The translations under genes were made by a program, and so were the position numbers. A stretch of DNA of 64,000 nt from Stomorhina lunata (lineage: Eukaryota; Arthropoda; Insecta; Diptera; Rhiniidae), in contig OW121741.1 in the NCBI GenBank assembly GCA_933228675.1, positions 52,309,186 to 52,373,185 on the forward strand. Reading direction: 5' to 3'. The notes below the pieces were generated by a model. That model was given only the letters and a program-made list of their open reading frames with translations, was not told the origin of the DNA and did no database searches. Shown here in pieces: positions 32,248-43,958 of the stretch. Numbering within the stretch: the stretch's first letter is position 1; every line of letters begins with the position of its first letter.

Positions 32248-33513
32248 TCGGGTGTTTTTTATTGAGGTATAGAACTTTAAGTTGGCATCACTTTTTTAAC
32301 TGGCGGCCATTTTGTCAGCCGTCAAGTGATTAATATTTAGTTTGGTTTGCCATTTCATCATGAACAGGTTGACAAAAGAACAACGCTTGCAAATCGTGCA
32401 AATTTATTTCGAAAATAATGGTTCAGTTCGCGAAGTTTACCGCAAGCTCCGTCCATTTTATGGTCGACATAATCGTCCATCAGAGCAATTAATTCGGTTA
32501 ACCATGGATCGTTTTCGCACTACGTTTACTCTATGTGATAATACGCATCCGCAGCGACGTCGAACAGTGCGCACCGAAGAAACAATTGCTCCTGTAGAGC
32601 AAAGTGTTGAAGAGGACCCGAATGCATCGATTCGCCACCGCGCACAGCAATTGGAGCTTTGTCCATCAACTTTATGGAAGATTTTGCGCAAAGATCTTGG
32701 CTTGCGACCTTACAGGATCCAGCTGGTGCAAGAATTAAAGCCGCGAGACCATGCAATGCGTCGTGATTTTGGTGTATGAGATTGATCTCGATGCTGATTT
32801 TCATCGCAAAATTTTGTTCAGTGATGAGGCTCATTTTTGGTTGAATGGCTACGTCAACAAGCAAAATTGCCGCATTTGGAGTGAAGAGAATCCACATGAG
32901 ACCCTTGAGACGCCATTACATTCACAAAAACTGACTGTTTGGTGTGCTCTATGGGCTGGTGGAGTCATTGGGCCATACTTCTTCCGAAATAATGCTGGAG
33001 AGTCAGTTACCATAAATGGAGACCGGTATAGAGCCATGATAACCGACTATTTTGTTCCTCAATTGGATGGCATGAATGTGGATGAGTTGTGGTTCCAACA
33101 AGACGGCGCTACATGCCACACAGCGCACGTCATAATTGATTTATTGAAGGAAACATTCGATGAGCGCATAATTTCGCGGACCTGTCAATTGGCTACAAAG
33201 ATCGTGCGATTTGACACCACTGGATTATTTTCTTTGGGGATATGTGAAGTCGCTCGTCTACGCCAACAAACCAGAAACGTTAGGCGACTTGGAAGCCAAC
33301 ATACGGCCCCATATGCTCGAAAAAGTAGTTGAAAATTGGACCTGTAGAATTGGCTTTATTCGAGCCAGCCGCGGCGGCCACATGCCCAAAATCATATTTA
33401 AACATTAATGGCATAAAATTATCCTTCCAATAAAGCCAAATTGATGGACATTAAAACGATTTTCTTGTGTTTTATTTCAATTCGCAATTCTATACCTCTA
33501 AAAAAACACCCAT
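32248..33513 (+). mobile_element. Mariner-like transposon (1266 bp) at a TA site
   Basis: Inserted in copy A at TA (TA at 32246-32247 and 33514-33515). Copy B shows the uninterrupted site ('gtctttttactaaatg', about 36264). Terminal inverted repeats of about 28 bp: 'gggtgttttttattgaggta' on the left against the inverse of 'taaaaaaacaccca' and 'ctatacctc' on the right. Confidence 0.9.
32360..33408 (+). pseudogene. Mariner-like transposase, frameshifted
   Basis: From ATG 32360: helix-turn-helix N-terminus ('LTKEQRLQIVQIYFENNGSV', 'FYGRHNRPSEQLI'), then 'TLWKILRKDLGLRPYRIQLV'. A frameshift near 32765-32790 leads into the catalytic core: first Asp in 'LFSDEAHFWLNGYVNKQ' (about 32817), second Asp in 'WFQQDGATCHTA' (about 33100). 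A second frameshift near 33175-33185 leads to the third catalytic region 'CDLTPLDYFLWGYVK' (about 33205-33255), and the protein ends in 'SRGGHMPKIIFKH'. About 35-40 residues separate the second Asp from the candidate third Asp, depending on which Asp is used. It would cut and paste DNA at TA sites if intact. This copy is inactive. Confidence 0.88.
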
Positions 33514-34893
33514 TACTAAATGTCATCATCTTATTTTAGGCGAAGTTATACGGGATCAATTGTCAAACGTGAACGGATTTCTCCCAATTGCAATTAAAAA
33601 ATTTAAATTTTCGTTGATATGTGAGATACTTACATACATATGTAGGTTTTGAACGGATATCATGTAGTTAGCTGCATTTTTGTACTTCCTAGGAAGATTA
33701 CCTATAATTTGATATATAATACATTCTCAAATGTTATCATAATGTTCAAAAGTCAGACACAAAATTAATGCAGAGTGTCTGTCTGCTAAAATCAGATTTG
33801 TGGAGCTCCTGGATTTTACACAAAATTTCAGGATATTGTCCCACCCTGAATTTTATCTTTGTCGATCAAAACACCATCGCTTAAACGCTAAATTATATCT
33901 ACCACAAATTACCGAATGCATCAGGATTTAGGTAATCCCCTGCGAAAGACGCTATTAAATTTCATCAAAATAAACACCTGAGATATCGACAAAACAGGAG
34001 CTCCAAAAACTTGACTACAACAGAAAAAATTACAGACAAATAGACGGACGGACAAAAAACAGACGGACGGACAAACAAACAGACGAACGGACAGACAGAC
34101 AGACAAACAGACGAACGGAGGTCGCAAAATCGATTCACCTGCCGATTCTGAGTTTATCGGTACAGTTTGAATGGTATTCGTAATCAGATTTGTGGAGTAT
34201 AGATTTTAGAAAATCCTCACACAAAGAACGATGTCAAATTTCATCACAATCGGTCCATAAACACCTGAGATATCGCTGAAACAATACTTACAAAATGTAA
34301 ACAAAATTTCTTAGACACGTACTTTGGGCAATTTGCTGTACATCAAATGCAGTGTTATGGCGATATCTCAATTGTTTATGGACCGCTTTTGATAAAATTT
34401 AATAACGTACTTGGCGGGGGAATTTCCTAAAATCTGATATAAAATTTATGTAGGTCCGTGCTAAAGGAGGATGGTTTTTCCTATTTCTGCATTTCATTTT
34501 TTCAACAAACATTCTCTAATGCGAACTTTGGGCAATTTGCGATACATCAAATTCAGTGTTTTGGCGATATCTCAGTTGTTTATGGACCGATTTTCATAAA
34601 ATTACAGAGTGCTTTGGGAAACTATTTCCTACAATCTGATATATAACACATTATCACATGTACACCAGGAGTATCTTTTTTCTCTTGTTATTTAAAAGTG
34701 TGTTTCAATCAAAAATTTTCAAATTTTCGTCTAATTTTTGGTATTTTTTCGATATTTTCGGTGTTTATAAACCGATTTTAATGAAATTTAATAGCGTTCA
34801 TTGCGGGAGAATTTCCTAAAATCTGATATATAATTTATGTAAGTCCATCCTCCAGGGGCTTCAGAAACTTGATTTCAACAGACAGACAGACAG

Positions 34894-34939
<46 letters not shown>

Positions 34940-35072
34940 GGACATCGCTTAATTCTTCCCGATTCTGAGTCGATCGGTATAATTTTTATGGGGTCTACGA
35001 TCACTAATAAAAAAATTACAAACGGAATCACAAACTTATAATACCCTTTCACCTATTGGTGAAGGGTATAAA

Positions 35073-35232
35073 AATTCATGATATTAATAAAAGCCTCAAT
35101 TAGATTTCATTACATCTTATTTTTTTGGTTTAAATAATGCTATCTGCTTGCTTTAATATCTGAAACGATAAAATTTTAACTCGTAAAAAGTGATATATAC
35201 CATAGAAGCGCAAATATAAGGAAATTATAAAA
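35073..35232. other. Spacer between the two 2.6-kb repeats
   Basis: About 160 bp without a recognised feature. It shows that the two repeats are separate insertions or an old duplication with a spacer. Confidence 0.45.
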
Positions 35233-37635
35233 AAACAAGAGTGGTATATTCGGCTTTGCCGAATCTTGGATACCCTTCACCAATGGTGTTCCAAAAGTAC
35301 TTAATGTAATTCGTAGCAATATTTGGTTATACTAGTATTATATGCAAAGAGTCTTTAAAATTAAGAGTCGGAAAACGAAAACCTTTTCGGTGGCGTCATC
35401 ATCTAGAATAGTTATGCACCCAAAGGTTAGGTTGGACAGGTGGCTGATATCTAGGGAAGCTGCACTTGGGTTCTAAAGTGGTCCATTTGTGAAAGATAAT
35501 GATTACTAGACTACAAGTAGAGAATGCATATTTAAGCCAGCCAGTAGCTTCGAAATAAAATAGACACATATTTTACGAACATTTAATAAAGTTCGATAGA
35601 CCAGATAAACCATGCAGAAAAGATGCTTCAAAATGTAGATGCCCTTAGATTTGCAATAGCACATCGATTTGATAAAGTTTAAGTATTCTGACATGCAACC
35701 CAAAAACGCTGTGCCCAGTGAGGGTTGTGCACTTTAATTCGTACGAATTATCCAACTAGTAAAAGTTCTTGATTAGTTATGTAAAACTCTGAAGTTAGCG
35801 GACTGATTTAGGTCAAAGCTTTAACAATGATTGTCAATGTATACAAGCCTTAAAATTATAGGGTATACACTCTTAGTTTTAGATACATACGTGAAATATA
35901 TAGCTTTTGAATGGATGGTTATCAGCTTTGTCGGAAAAGTTTACTTATTAATTTGAAGTTAGTTAATTAATTAAAATGAACACTTCATCAATAATATTTG
36001 GGATGTATAGTTCCTTCGATCTGTCCGATGGATGTTTGGAAAGTTTTGCTCTAGTTCTTTGTGCAATTTTAATGTGATTTAATTTATCAGCATTAAATCG
36101 ATTCCCGGTCGGGTTTATATGGGAGATTTCACTAAATGTGAATAGAGCTCGCCCATTTTCAATATCGAACTTTTCAAGAGATCAGAAATACTTTTGTCAA
36201 ATGTTGTCTCTCTAGAAAGTTTATTTTAGGCGCTATTGTCCTGAATATCAATATTGTACAACGTCTTTTTACTAAATGTCATCATCGTATCTATTATAAT
36301 TTGTCATTTATTAGCTACTAAGAGATTGCCTTAGGCGAAGTTATACGGGATCAATTGTCAAACGTGAAGGGATTTCTCCCAATTGCAATTAAAAAATTTA
36401 AATTTTTGTTGATATGTGAGATACTTACATACATATGTAGGTTTTGAACGGATAGCATTTTTGTACTTCCTAGGAAGATTACCTATAATTTGATATATAA
36501 TACATTCTCAAATGTTATCATAATGTTCAAAAGTCAGACACAAAATTAAGATAAATGCAGTGTGTCTGTCTGCTAAAACCAGATTTGTGGAGCTCCTGAA
36601 TTGTCCCACCCTGAATTTCAACATTGTCGATCAAAACACCATCGCTTAAACGCTAAATTATATCTACCACAAATTACAGAATGCATCAGGATTTAGATAA
36701 TCCCCTGCGAAGGATTATCTAACATCTGAGATATCGACAAAACAGGAGCTCCAAAAACTTGACTACAACAGAAAAAAGGACAGACAGGTAGACGGACGGA
36801 CATGTAGACGGACGGATAAACAAACAGACGGACGGACGGGCAAACAAACAGACGGACGGACGGAGGTCGCGAAATCGATTCTTGTGCCGATTCTGAGTTG
36901 ATCGGTACAATTTGAATGGTATTCATAATCAGATTTGTGGAGTATATATATCAGATTTTAGAAAATCTTCCCATAAAGAACGATGTCAAATTTCATCACA
37001 ATCGGTCCATAAACACCTGAGATATCGCTGAAACAATACTTACAAAATGTAAACAAAATTTCTTAGACACGTACTTTGGGCAATTTGCTGTACATCAAAT
37101 GTAGTGTTATGGCGATATCTCAATTGTTTATAGACCGCTTTTGATAAAATTTAATAACGTGCTTGGTGGGGGAATTTCCTAAAATCTGATATAAAATTTA
37201 TGTAGGTCCGTACTAAAGGAGGATAGTTTTTCCTATTTCTGCATTTAATTTTTTCAACAAACATTCTCTAATGTGTACTTTGGGCAATTTGCGATACATC
37301 AAATTCAGTGTTTTGGCGATATCTCAGTTGTTTATGGACCAATTTTGATAAAATTTTACAGAGTGCTTTGGGAAAATATTTCCTACAATCTGATATATAA
37401 CATATTATCACATGTACACCAGGAGTATCTTTTTTCTCTTGTTATTTAAAAGTGTGTTTCAATCAAAAAATTTCAAATTTTCGTCTAATTTTTGATATTT
37501 TTTCGATATTTTCGGTGTTTATAAACCGATTTTAATGAAATTTAATAGCGTTCATTGCGGGAGAATTTCCTAAAATCTGATATATAATTTATGTAAGTCC
37601 ATCCTCCAGGGGCTTCAGAAACTTGATTTCAACAG

Positions 37636-37666
<31 letters not shown>

Positions 37667-37832
37667 GACGGACAGACAGACAGACAGACGGACATCGCTT
37701 AATCGATTCTCCTCCCGATTCTGAGTCGATCGGTATAATTTTTATGGGGTCTACGATCACTAATAAAAAAATTACAAACGGAATCACAAACTTATAATAC
37801 CCTTTCACCTATTGGTGAAGGGTATAAAAATT
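35233..37832 (+). repeat. 2.6-kb noncoding repeat, copy B
   Basis: Collinear with copy A from 'aacaagagtggtatattcgg' to 'cacctattggtgaagggtat'. It differs by scattered substitutions and small indels and keeps about 40 bases ('ttatagtt..' type text near 36290-36330) that copy A lacks beside the mariner. It carries gacagacggacg runs near 36780-36865 and 37635-37692. The mariner site is empty here. Confidence 0.85.
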
Positions 37833-38250
37833 TTTGTATAAAATCTAAGCCCCATTGGTTATGGTATTGTAAAACATAGTTTAGTTTACCACTCTTATAG
37901 GTAACGACAAAACCAATTTTTTTGCTCTCCTGTAAAATTCTGAATTTGTAGATAGCACTTTTTGAATATAAACCCTCGATATACTTTTTTAAAACTTTTA
38001 AACATTATATCGTATATTTTACACTTATAGTTCAACATTATCTCTTATAGTTTAGGAAATATTTGACTTCAAACATTTTTTTTCATTTTTTGGCAAAAGA
38101 CTGCAACAACAGCAAACACATGCTCGACACAAAACCGATGTAGTTAGTAGAGTAAGAATTTTGAAAATAGGTCAGTAGAAGAATAGAGCTAGAAGAATAG
38201 TGATCGGTTACCAAACCATTGTAAAGTGATTAAAAACAAATTAACATTTA
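37833..38250. other. No recognised gene
   Basis: AT-rich sequence without a recognised frame or repeat. Confidence 0.4.
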
Positions 38251-38980
38251 AAGTAGTGTTATATAAACCTAGAGTTATACAAAATAAGAACAAAATGGAT
38301 TTAATAATTGAAGCTGTATATATTTTAGCTACTACTCATATTTTAAAGTACTAAGTTTTAAGAATAACATAACACAGTGGGAAAATACGGCCAAAACTCA
38401 ATAACTTGGTCATTTCTTGACTTTTGTTCTTGAAATTTTCAGTATATATAATTAACTTAAAACTGGACAACTAAACATGCTTAAAAATCTTTGCTGGCGA
38501 TTATAAAAATTATTTACTTATATAGGATAATATATGAAGAGAATACCTATCATACGATGCATGATTTGTCAAAATCGGACATGTCCTTTTAGAGATATTG
38601 GGCTCCTACTATGAGCTTATAACCAGATTTTGTATGCTTCTAACAAATCTACAGAGAAACTCTAAAAATTTAATATTTTAACAAAGAAGTTCGAGTCCTT
38701 GAATAATATAAAATTAGCGGATTTTACAATTTTAATTGCGTCCACAATTATGTGACCACTACCTATATACTTAAATAAATTATATAAAGGTCATTCAAAA
38801 TTAAAAATTTTGTTGTTTTTTATCTTTATGTGATATTGCGCCATCTATGTCTCGGTTCCAACATCACTAATATTTAAGAATGAATTGTAAAAAAAGTAGA
38901 ATGTAAGAAATGTGTAAACAAAAAGAAAAGAAATAAAAACAGATCACTCTTATTTAAACTACCAAAGACAAAACATCGCA
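38251..38980 (+). repeat. Region holding the 5' LTR of Gypsy-C (left end unknown)
   Basis: The right border is set by 'acatcgca' just before a primer-site-like word at 38982. A TATA-like 'attatataaagg' lies near 38779. No second LTR is present to fix the left border, so the interval is an upper bound. Confidence 0.4.
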
Positions 38981-38981
38981 G

Positions 38982-38994
38982 TGGCGACGAGGTC
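38982..38994 (+). promoter_or_regulatory. Primer-binding site of Gypsy-C
   Basis: 'tggcgacgaggtc' follows a CA-ending segment and lies about 175 bp before the gag ATG, as expected for a Ty3/gypsy element. Confidence 0.5.
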
Positions 38995-39169
38995 TAAAAA
39001 AAGAAAGAAGTAACAACAAGTGTGTGTTAAAAAAAACAGTTTTTCAATACAATTAATTGTAATACAATTTATATTGTTTTTTTTTTCTGCAATAAATATT
39101 GCAAGTAAGCAGATTTTCTGTATTAAATTGTGAATTTTTGGTAGTAGAGCAAAATAATAAAAAGTAAAG

Positions 39170-40504
39170 ATGACCACCCCTCCAGCTCATAATGAAAGTC
39201 TTTTTGCAACAACAGTGACGACTGGAGTAAGAGAATTCCGTCCTGGTATGGATAAGTGGCGCGATTGGCAGGAGATTTTGGATTCACATTTTGTCGAAGT
39301 AGCAGTTGATGAAGAACGTATGAAGGTATCAACATTACTAAAGGCAGTGGGTCTAGAGGCTTATGGTCTCCTACGAGAATTGTGTTTTCCTGATTTGCCG
39401 GCTAAAAAGAAATATAAGGAATTGTGTGACATGTTAGATCTGCACTATTCTCCACCAGTTATAATATTTCGTGAGCGAAGAAATTTTTTTGACGCTAAAA
39501 AGAAGGGGGAGGAATCAGTGTCTGAATGGTACGCGCGCCTTTAGAAGTTGGCAATGGAATGCAAGTTTGGGTCGCAATTAGAGCAGTTTGTTTTAAATAA
39601 ATTTGTTACTGGTTTTGAAGGAAAAATTTTCGAGCGATTGTGTGAAGAGGCTGAAGACTTAACATTAGCTGTGGCCTTCAAAAAGGCTTTGACGATGGAA
39701 GCTAAACTCGGAGCTCAGCATGAAACAAGTGGTGAGGTTAACTATTTTTCGAAAAAGAGGTACGAGGGAGCTAAAAAGATCAACAACAAATATGGAAGCA
39801 ACAGACAAGGTAATGAGAATAACGGAAGCAAGAAAATTAAAAAGAAATGTATTCATTGCGGTTGGAAGAACCATGTGAGTGACAAATGCAAATACAAAAA
39901 TAGTGTCTGTCATAAATGTCAAAAAGTTGGTCATTTAGCTAGCATTTGCAATAATATTAAAGTTAATGAAGTAAGAGTATCTGACGATAATGAAGTTAAG
40001 AGTTGTGAGTTAAGAGATTTAGATTATTGTAATGATGATACAAATTTTTCTGTTTTCAATGTAACTGGAAAACATTCTGCAGCTCCATTTACATTAAAAA
40101 TTAATGTAAACAATAAAATTATTGATTTTGTGGTAGACACAGGCGCAGCTTGTTCGTTGATATCGGAAAAAACGTTAGAACGATTTTTTAACAAGAATGT
40201 TATTAAACAATGTAGTGCTAAATTGTGGGCATACGGGGGTGAAGGTATAAAAGTTATCGGAGAATTTTCAGCTATGGTGAGTTATCGGGGCCAAAATAAA
40301 AGCTTGTGTTTTGTAATTACCGACGCAAGTAGTCCTCCCATTTTGGGTAGGGATTTTATGACGTTGTTTGGTGTTGGTCTAACTAACATCAATGCAATAA
40401 GCGATGTTAGCGAGTGTGTCGCAAATATAAATAAAAAGTTTAGTAACGTTTTCAAGGAAGAATTAGGTTTATATAGAGGGGGTACGGTATCTTTATCTTT
40501 GATA
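39170..40504 (+). pseudogene. Gypsy-C Gag-protease, one nonsense codon, 3' end lost
   Basis: ATG at 39170. The Gag core ('GMDKWRDWQEILDSHF', 'YKELCDMLDLHYSPP') is followed by an in-frame TAG at 39542-39544, after which the same frame continues ('KLAMECKFGSQLEQF'). Two CCHC knuckles are present: 'CIHCGWKNHVSDKC' and 'CHKCQKVGHLASIC' (about 39850-39950). The protease is in the same frame with 'VVDTGAACSLI' (about 40132) and the flap/C-terminal 'PPILGRDFM' (about 40336). Gag and protease are thus fused without a frameshift. The frame runs to 'TVSLSLIES' near 40500, where a gacagacgg-type repeat replaces the rest of pol. No RT is found downstream. Confidence 0.85.
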
Positions 40505-41452
40505 GAAAGTGTGAAAAATTTTGTCCCTCTAGCTCTTTTCGTTAAGGCGCTATCGTGCTTTTATCTGACGGACAGACGGACATAAACAACCTTTTCTTTA
40601 TGTATTTTTGTGTTTCCATAAGTTTTTTATATGGGAGCTATGGTCAAATGGTGACCGATTGTGACGAAATTTTGCACACTGGCTGGCATTGACATAAGAC
40701 TTCCTTGTGCTTAATTTAGTCTTACTAGCTCTTGTAGTTAAGGAGCTATCACGATTTTATCTGACGGACAGACGGACATAAATCCCCTTTTCTTTTTGAA
40801 TTTTTGTGTTTTCGTAAGTTTTTTATATGGGAGCTAGGTCAAATAGTGACCGATTGTGACAAAATTTTGCACACTGGCTGGCATTGATATAAGACTTTCT
40901 TGTGCCAAATTTAGTGGTTATATCTGTTATACTTTTAGATTTATTGGCATTTAAGTGTATTTTGGGTGAAATTTAGCCTGTTTTCGTAAGTTTTTTGTAT
41001 GGGAGCTATGGCTAAATGTGAACCGACTTCGATGCAATTTTATATGCTGCCTAGTGCTTATCTAAAACTTCTAGATACCAAATTTTGTCATCATAACTGT
41101 CATAATTTGTCATTTATTAGCAAATAAGCGATTAGCCTAGACGAGGTTATACGGGAGCTACGGCCAAATGCTAACCGATTTTGCCCAATTTCAATACCAA
41201 ATTTTCTCATAGATAAAGAATGTTTTTGCTAAGTTTCAGTTAGCTAGCTCTTTTCGTTTAGACGTTATCGTGATTTCAACAGACAGACAGACGGACAGAC
41301 AGACGGACATAGCTCAATCGTCTTAGAATTTCATAAGGATTCAGAATATATATCGTTTTTGATTTTTGAACCAATATTAAGGAAATTACAAACGGAATGA
41401 CAATCTCAATATACCCCCCATTCTTTTTGGTGGAGGGTATAAAAATCATAGA
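40505..41452 (+). repeat. Gacagacgg-type noncoding repeat inserted in Gypsy-C
   Basis: Two diverged direct subrepeats of about 190 bp (starting 'ctagctctt' near 40530 and 40727) each hold 'ttatctgacggacagacgga' and 'tatgggagct', and a third shorter one follows. The 3' end has 'acagacagacagacggacag' (about 41280) and finishes with 'ggtggagggtataaaaa', analogous to the ends of the 2.6-kb repeats. It is a related but distinct family member. Confidence 0.65.
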
Positions 41453-43809
41453 GGTGCAAGAAGCGTTAGATGGGAAAAATAGGGGGTAAAAAGAGTAAAA
41501 ATAAAATGTTGGTACTTTTTTAAACCCATGTGTATCTTTTGAACCAATCAACAGAGTAACAAAATTCAAAACGGAGCCGGTAAACAAGAAAAAAATATTA
41601 GACACGTGTTTGGTACTTTTTTGATTCAGGGTTCAAAAAGGAGGAAAAGCGGTATTTCATTGAACCAATAAAGCTAGAAATAAAATTTATAGGGAGGTCG
41701 ATTGCCCAGTATAAAATATTAAATACGTGTTTGGTACTTTTTTCAATTAAAAGGGTAAAAAAGGGAAAGATTAAATTGGCTTGAGATTAGCACTAAAAAT
41801 TAAGGGACACGTGTTCGGTACTTTTTTAAAAATCAGCCGCCTAGCGGGCAAAACAGGGTAGAAAAGGGAGAAATTAGTAACATCATATCTCAGAAACCAA
41901 CATAGACAGAAACAAAATTGAAATTGGATTTGAATCGCCTAGAAAAATAAGGGGACACGTGTTTGGTACTTTTTTGAAAATGGCACTAATAAGGATAAAA
42001 AATGGTAAAAACTATATTTTGGTACTTTTTTTAACCCATATGTATCTTTTGGACTAATAAACATAGAAACACATTTTATATCGCAACCGATAGACATTAA
42101 AAAAGAACTAAATACGTATTTGGTACTTTTGCGATTAATGGGGTACAAAAGGGTAAAAAAGGGAAAATATTCAAGGATAGGTTTTTTGGTTTTTAGCCAT
42201 GGATATCTTTAAGGCTAATGAAGCCAGAAGTATAATTTATTGACTGGTCGATGGACATTGAAAAAAATAAACTACGAGTTTGGTACTTTTTTTTAATTTT
42301 GGGGTAAAAATCTGTAAAGTATATCTTCTAAACCAAAAGTGATAGAAACAAAAACTAAATTGGTCTGAGATCGGCACTTAAAACCAAGGGACACGTGTTC
42401 GGTACTTTTATGAAATTCAACCTCCTAGAAGGTAAAACAGGGTAGAAATGGGAGAAATCAGTAACATCATATCTCCGAAACCAATACAGATAGAAACAAA
42501 GTTGAAATTGGATTTAAATCGGCTAGAAAAATAAGGGGACACGTGTTTGGTACTGTTTTGAAAATGACACCAATAGGAATGAAAAAGGGTAAAAACTATA
42601 TTTTGGTACTTTTTTTAACCCATATGTATCTTTTGAACTAATAAACATAGAAACATATTTTATATCGCAACCGATAGATATTAAAAAAGAACTAAATACG
42701 TATTTGGTACTTTTGCGATTAATGGGGTACAAAAGGGTAAAAAAGGGAAAATATTCAAGGATAGGTTTTTTGCTTTTTAGCCATGGATATCTTTTAAATA
42801 GGCTAATGAAGTTAGAAGTATAATTTATTGACTGGTAGATTTACATTGAAAAGAAATAAGCTACGTGTTTGGTACTTTTTTTTAATTTTCGGGGTAAAAA
42901 TCGGTAAAGTATATCTTCTAAACCAAAAGTGATAGAAAGAAAAACTAAATTGGTCTGAGATTGACACTTAAAATTAAGGAACACATGTTCGGTACTTTTT
43001 TGAAGTTCAACCTCTTAGAAGGTAAAACATGGTAGAAAAGGGAGAAATTAGTAACATCATATCTCCGAAACCAACATCGATGCAAACAAAGTTGAAATTG
43101 GATTTGAATCGGCTAGGAAAATAAGGAGACACGTGCTTGGTACTTTTTTGGAAATGGCACTAATAAGGATAAAAAAGGGTAAAAACTATATTTTGGTACT
43201 TTTTTCAACTAATATGTATCTTTTGAACTAATAAACATAGAAATATAATTTATATCGCAACAGATAGATATTAAAAAACAATTAAATACGTATTTGGTAC
43301 TTTTGCGATTAATGGGGTTCAAAAGGGTAAAAAAGGGAAAATATTTAAGGGTAGGTTTTTAGTTTTAAGCTATGGATATCTTTTAGGCTAATGAAGCTAG
43401 AAGTATAATTTATTGACTGGTCGATTGACAAAGAAAAAATAAAATACATTTTTGGTACTTTTTTAATTTTGGGGGTAAAAATATATCTTCTAAATCAAAA
43501 GTGATAGAAACAAAAACTAAATTAGTCTGAGATCAGCACTAAAAATTAAGGGACACGTGTTCGGTACTTTTTTGAAATTCGACCTTTTAAAGGGTAAAAC
43601 AGGGTAGAAAAGGGAGAAATTAGTAACATCATATCTCCGAAACTAACACCGATGCAAACGAAGTTTAAATTGGATTTGAATCGGATATAAAAATAAATGG
43701 TCACGTATTTGGTACTATTTCAAAAATGGTACTAATAAGAATAAAAAAGGGTAAAAACTATATTTTGGTACTTTTTTAACCCATATATATCTTTTGAACT
43801 AATAAACAT
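41453..43809 (+). repeat. Higher-order satellite, left block (about 583-bp unit)
   Basis: Five 'ggtactttt' boxes per higher-order unit, for example near 41965, 42024, 42122, 42282 and 42401, then again from 42548, with inner spacings of about 59, 98, 160, 119 and 147 bp. Whole units repeat at about 581-589 bp (42024, 42605, 43194). Shared words include 'gggacacgtgtttggtact', 'acatcatatctccgaaacca' and 'ttttgaactaataaacatag'. Before 41960 the units are more diverged. The block stops at the LINE insertion at 43810 and continues at 47535. Confidence 0.85.
43797..43809. repeat. 13-bp target-site duplication, left copy
   Basis: AACTAATAAACAT, repeated exactly at 47535-47547 on the other side of the Jockey copy. 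Confidence 0.9.
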
Positions 43810-43958
43810 TTTTTTTTTTTTTTTTTTATGCTTATATTTTATTATTGAATCTTTCTGAAAAGAAAATAACAATAAGTAATCAAAACTTAATCTAACTTAA
43901 CATTATATAGAGGTTGCCAGTGCAACTCTATTTAAAATTTATTCGAATTAAGAGAAAA

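Larger units (their letters stand above)
31211..35072 (+). repeat. 2.6-kb noncoding repeat, copy A, split by mariner
   Basis: Begins 'aacaagtaagagtggtatat' with a small hairpin (ttcggctttgccgaa) and 'gatacccttcaccaatggtg'. Ends with the hairpin 'ataccctttcacc' / 'ggtgaagggtat' and a few A. The start and end words are inverse to each other. Without the mariner insertion (1266 bp) it is about 2.6 kb, like copy B. It holds a gacagacggacg microsatellite near 34070-34115 and 34880-34945, and internal subrepeats of about 200 bp marked by 'ggcgatatctca.ttgttta'. It has no protein-coding potential. The type is seen in flies, but I cannot name its class. Confidence 0.8.

Noticed and set aside
33921..34127. 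Cys/Ser/Val-rich open frame on the minus strand (similar ones near 34861, 36693 and 36719)
   Set aside because: These are translations of gacagacggacg microsatellite DNA.
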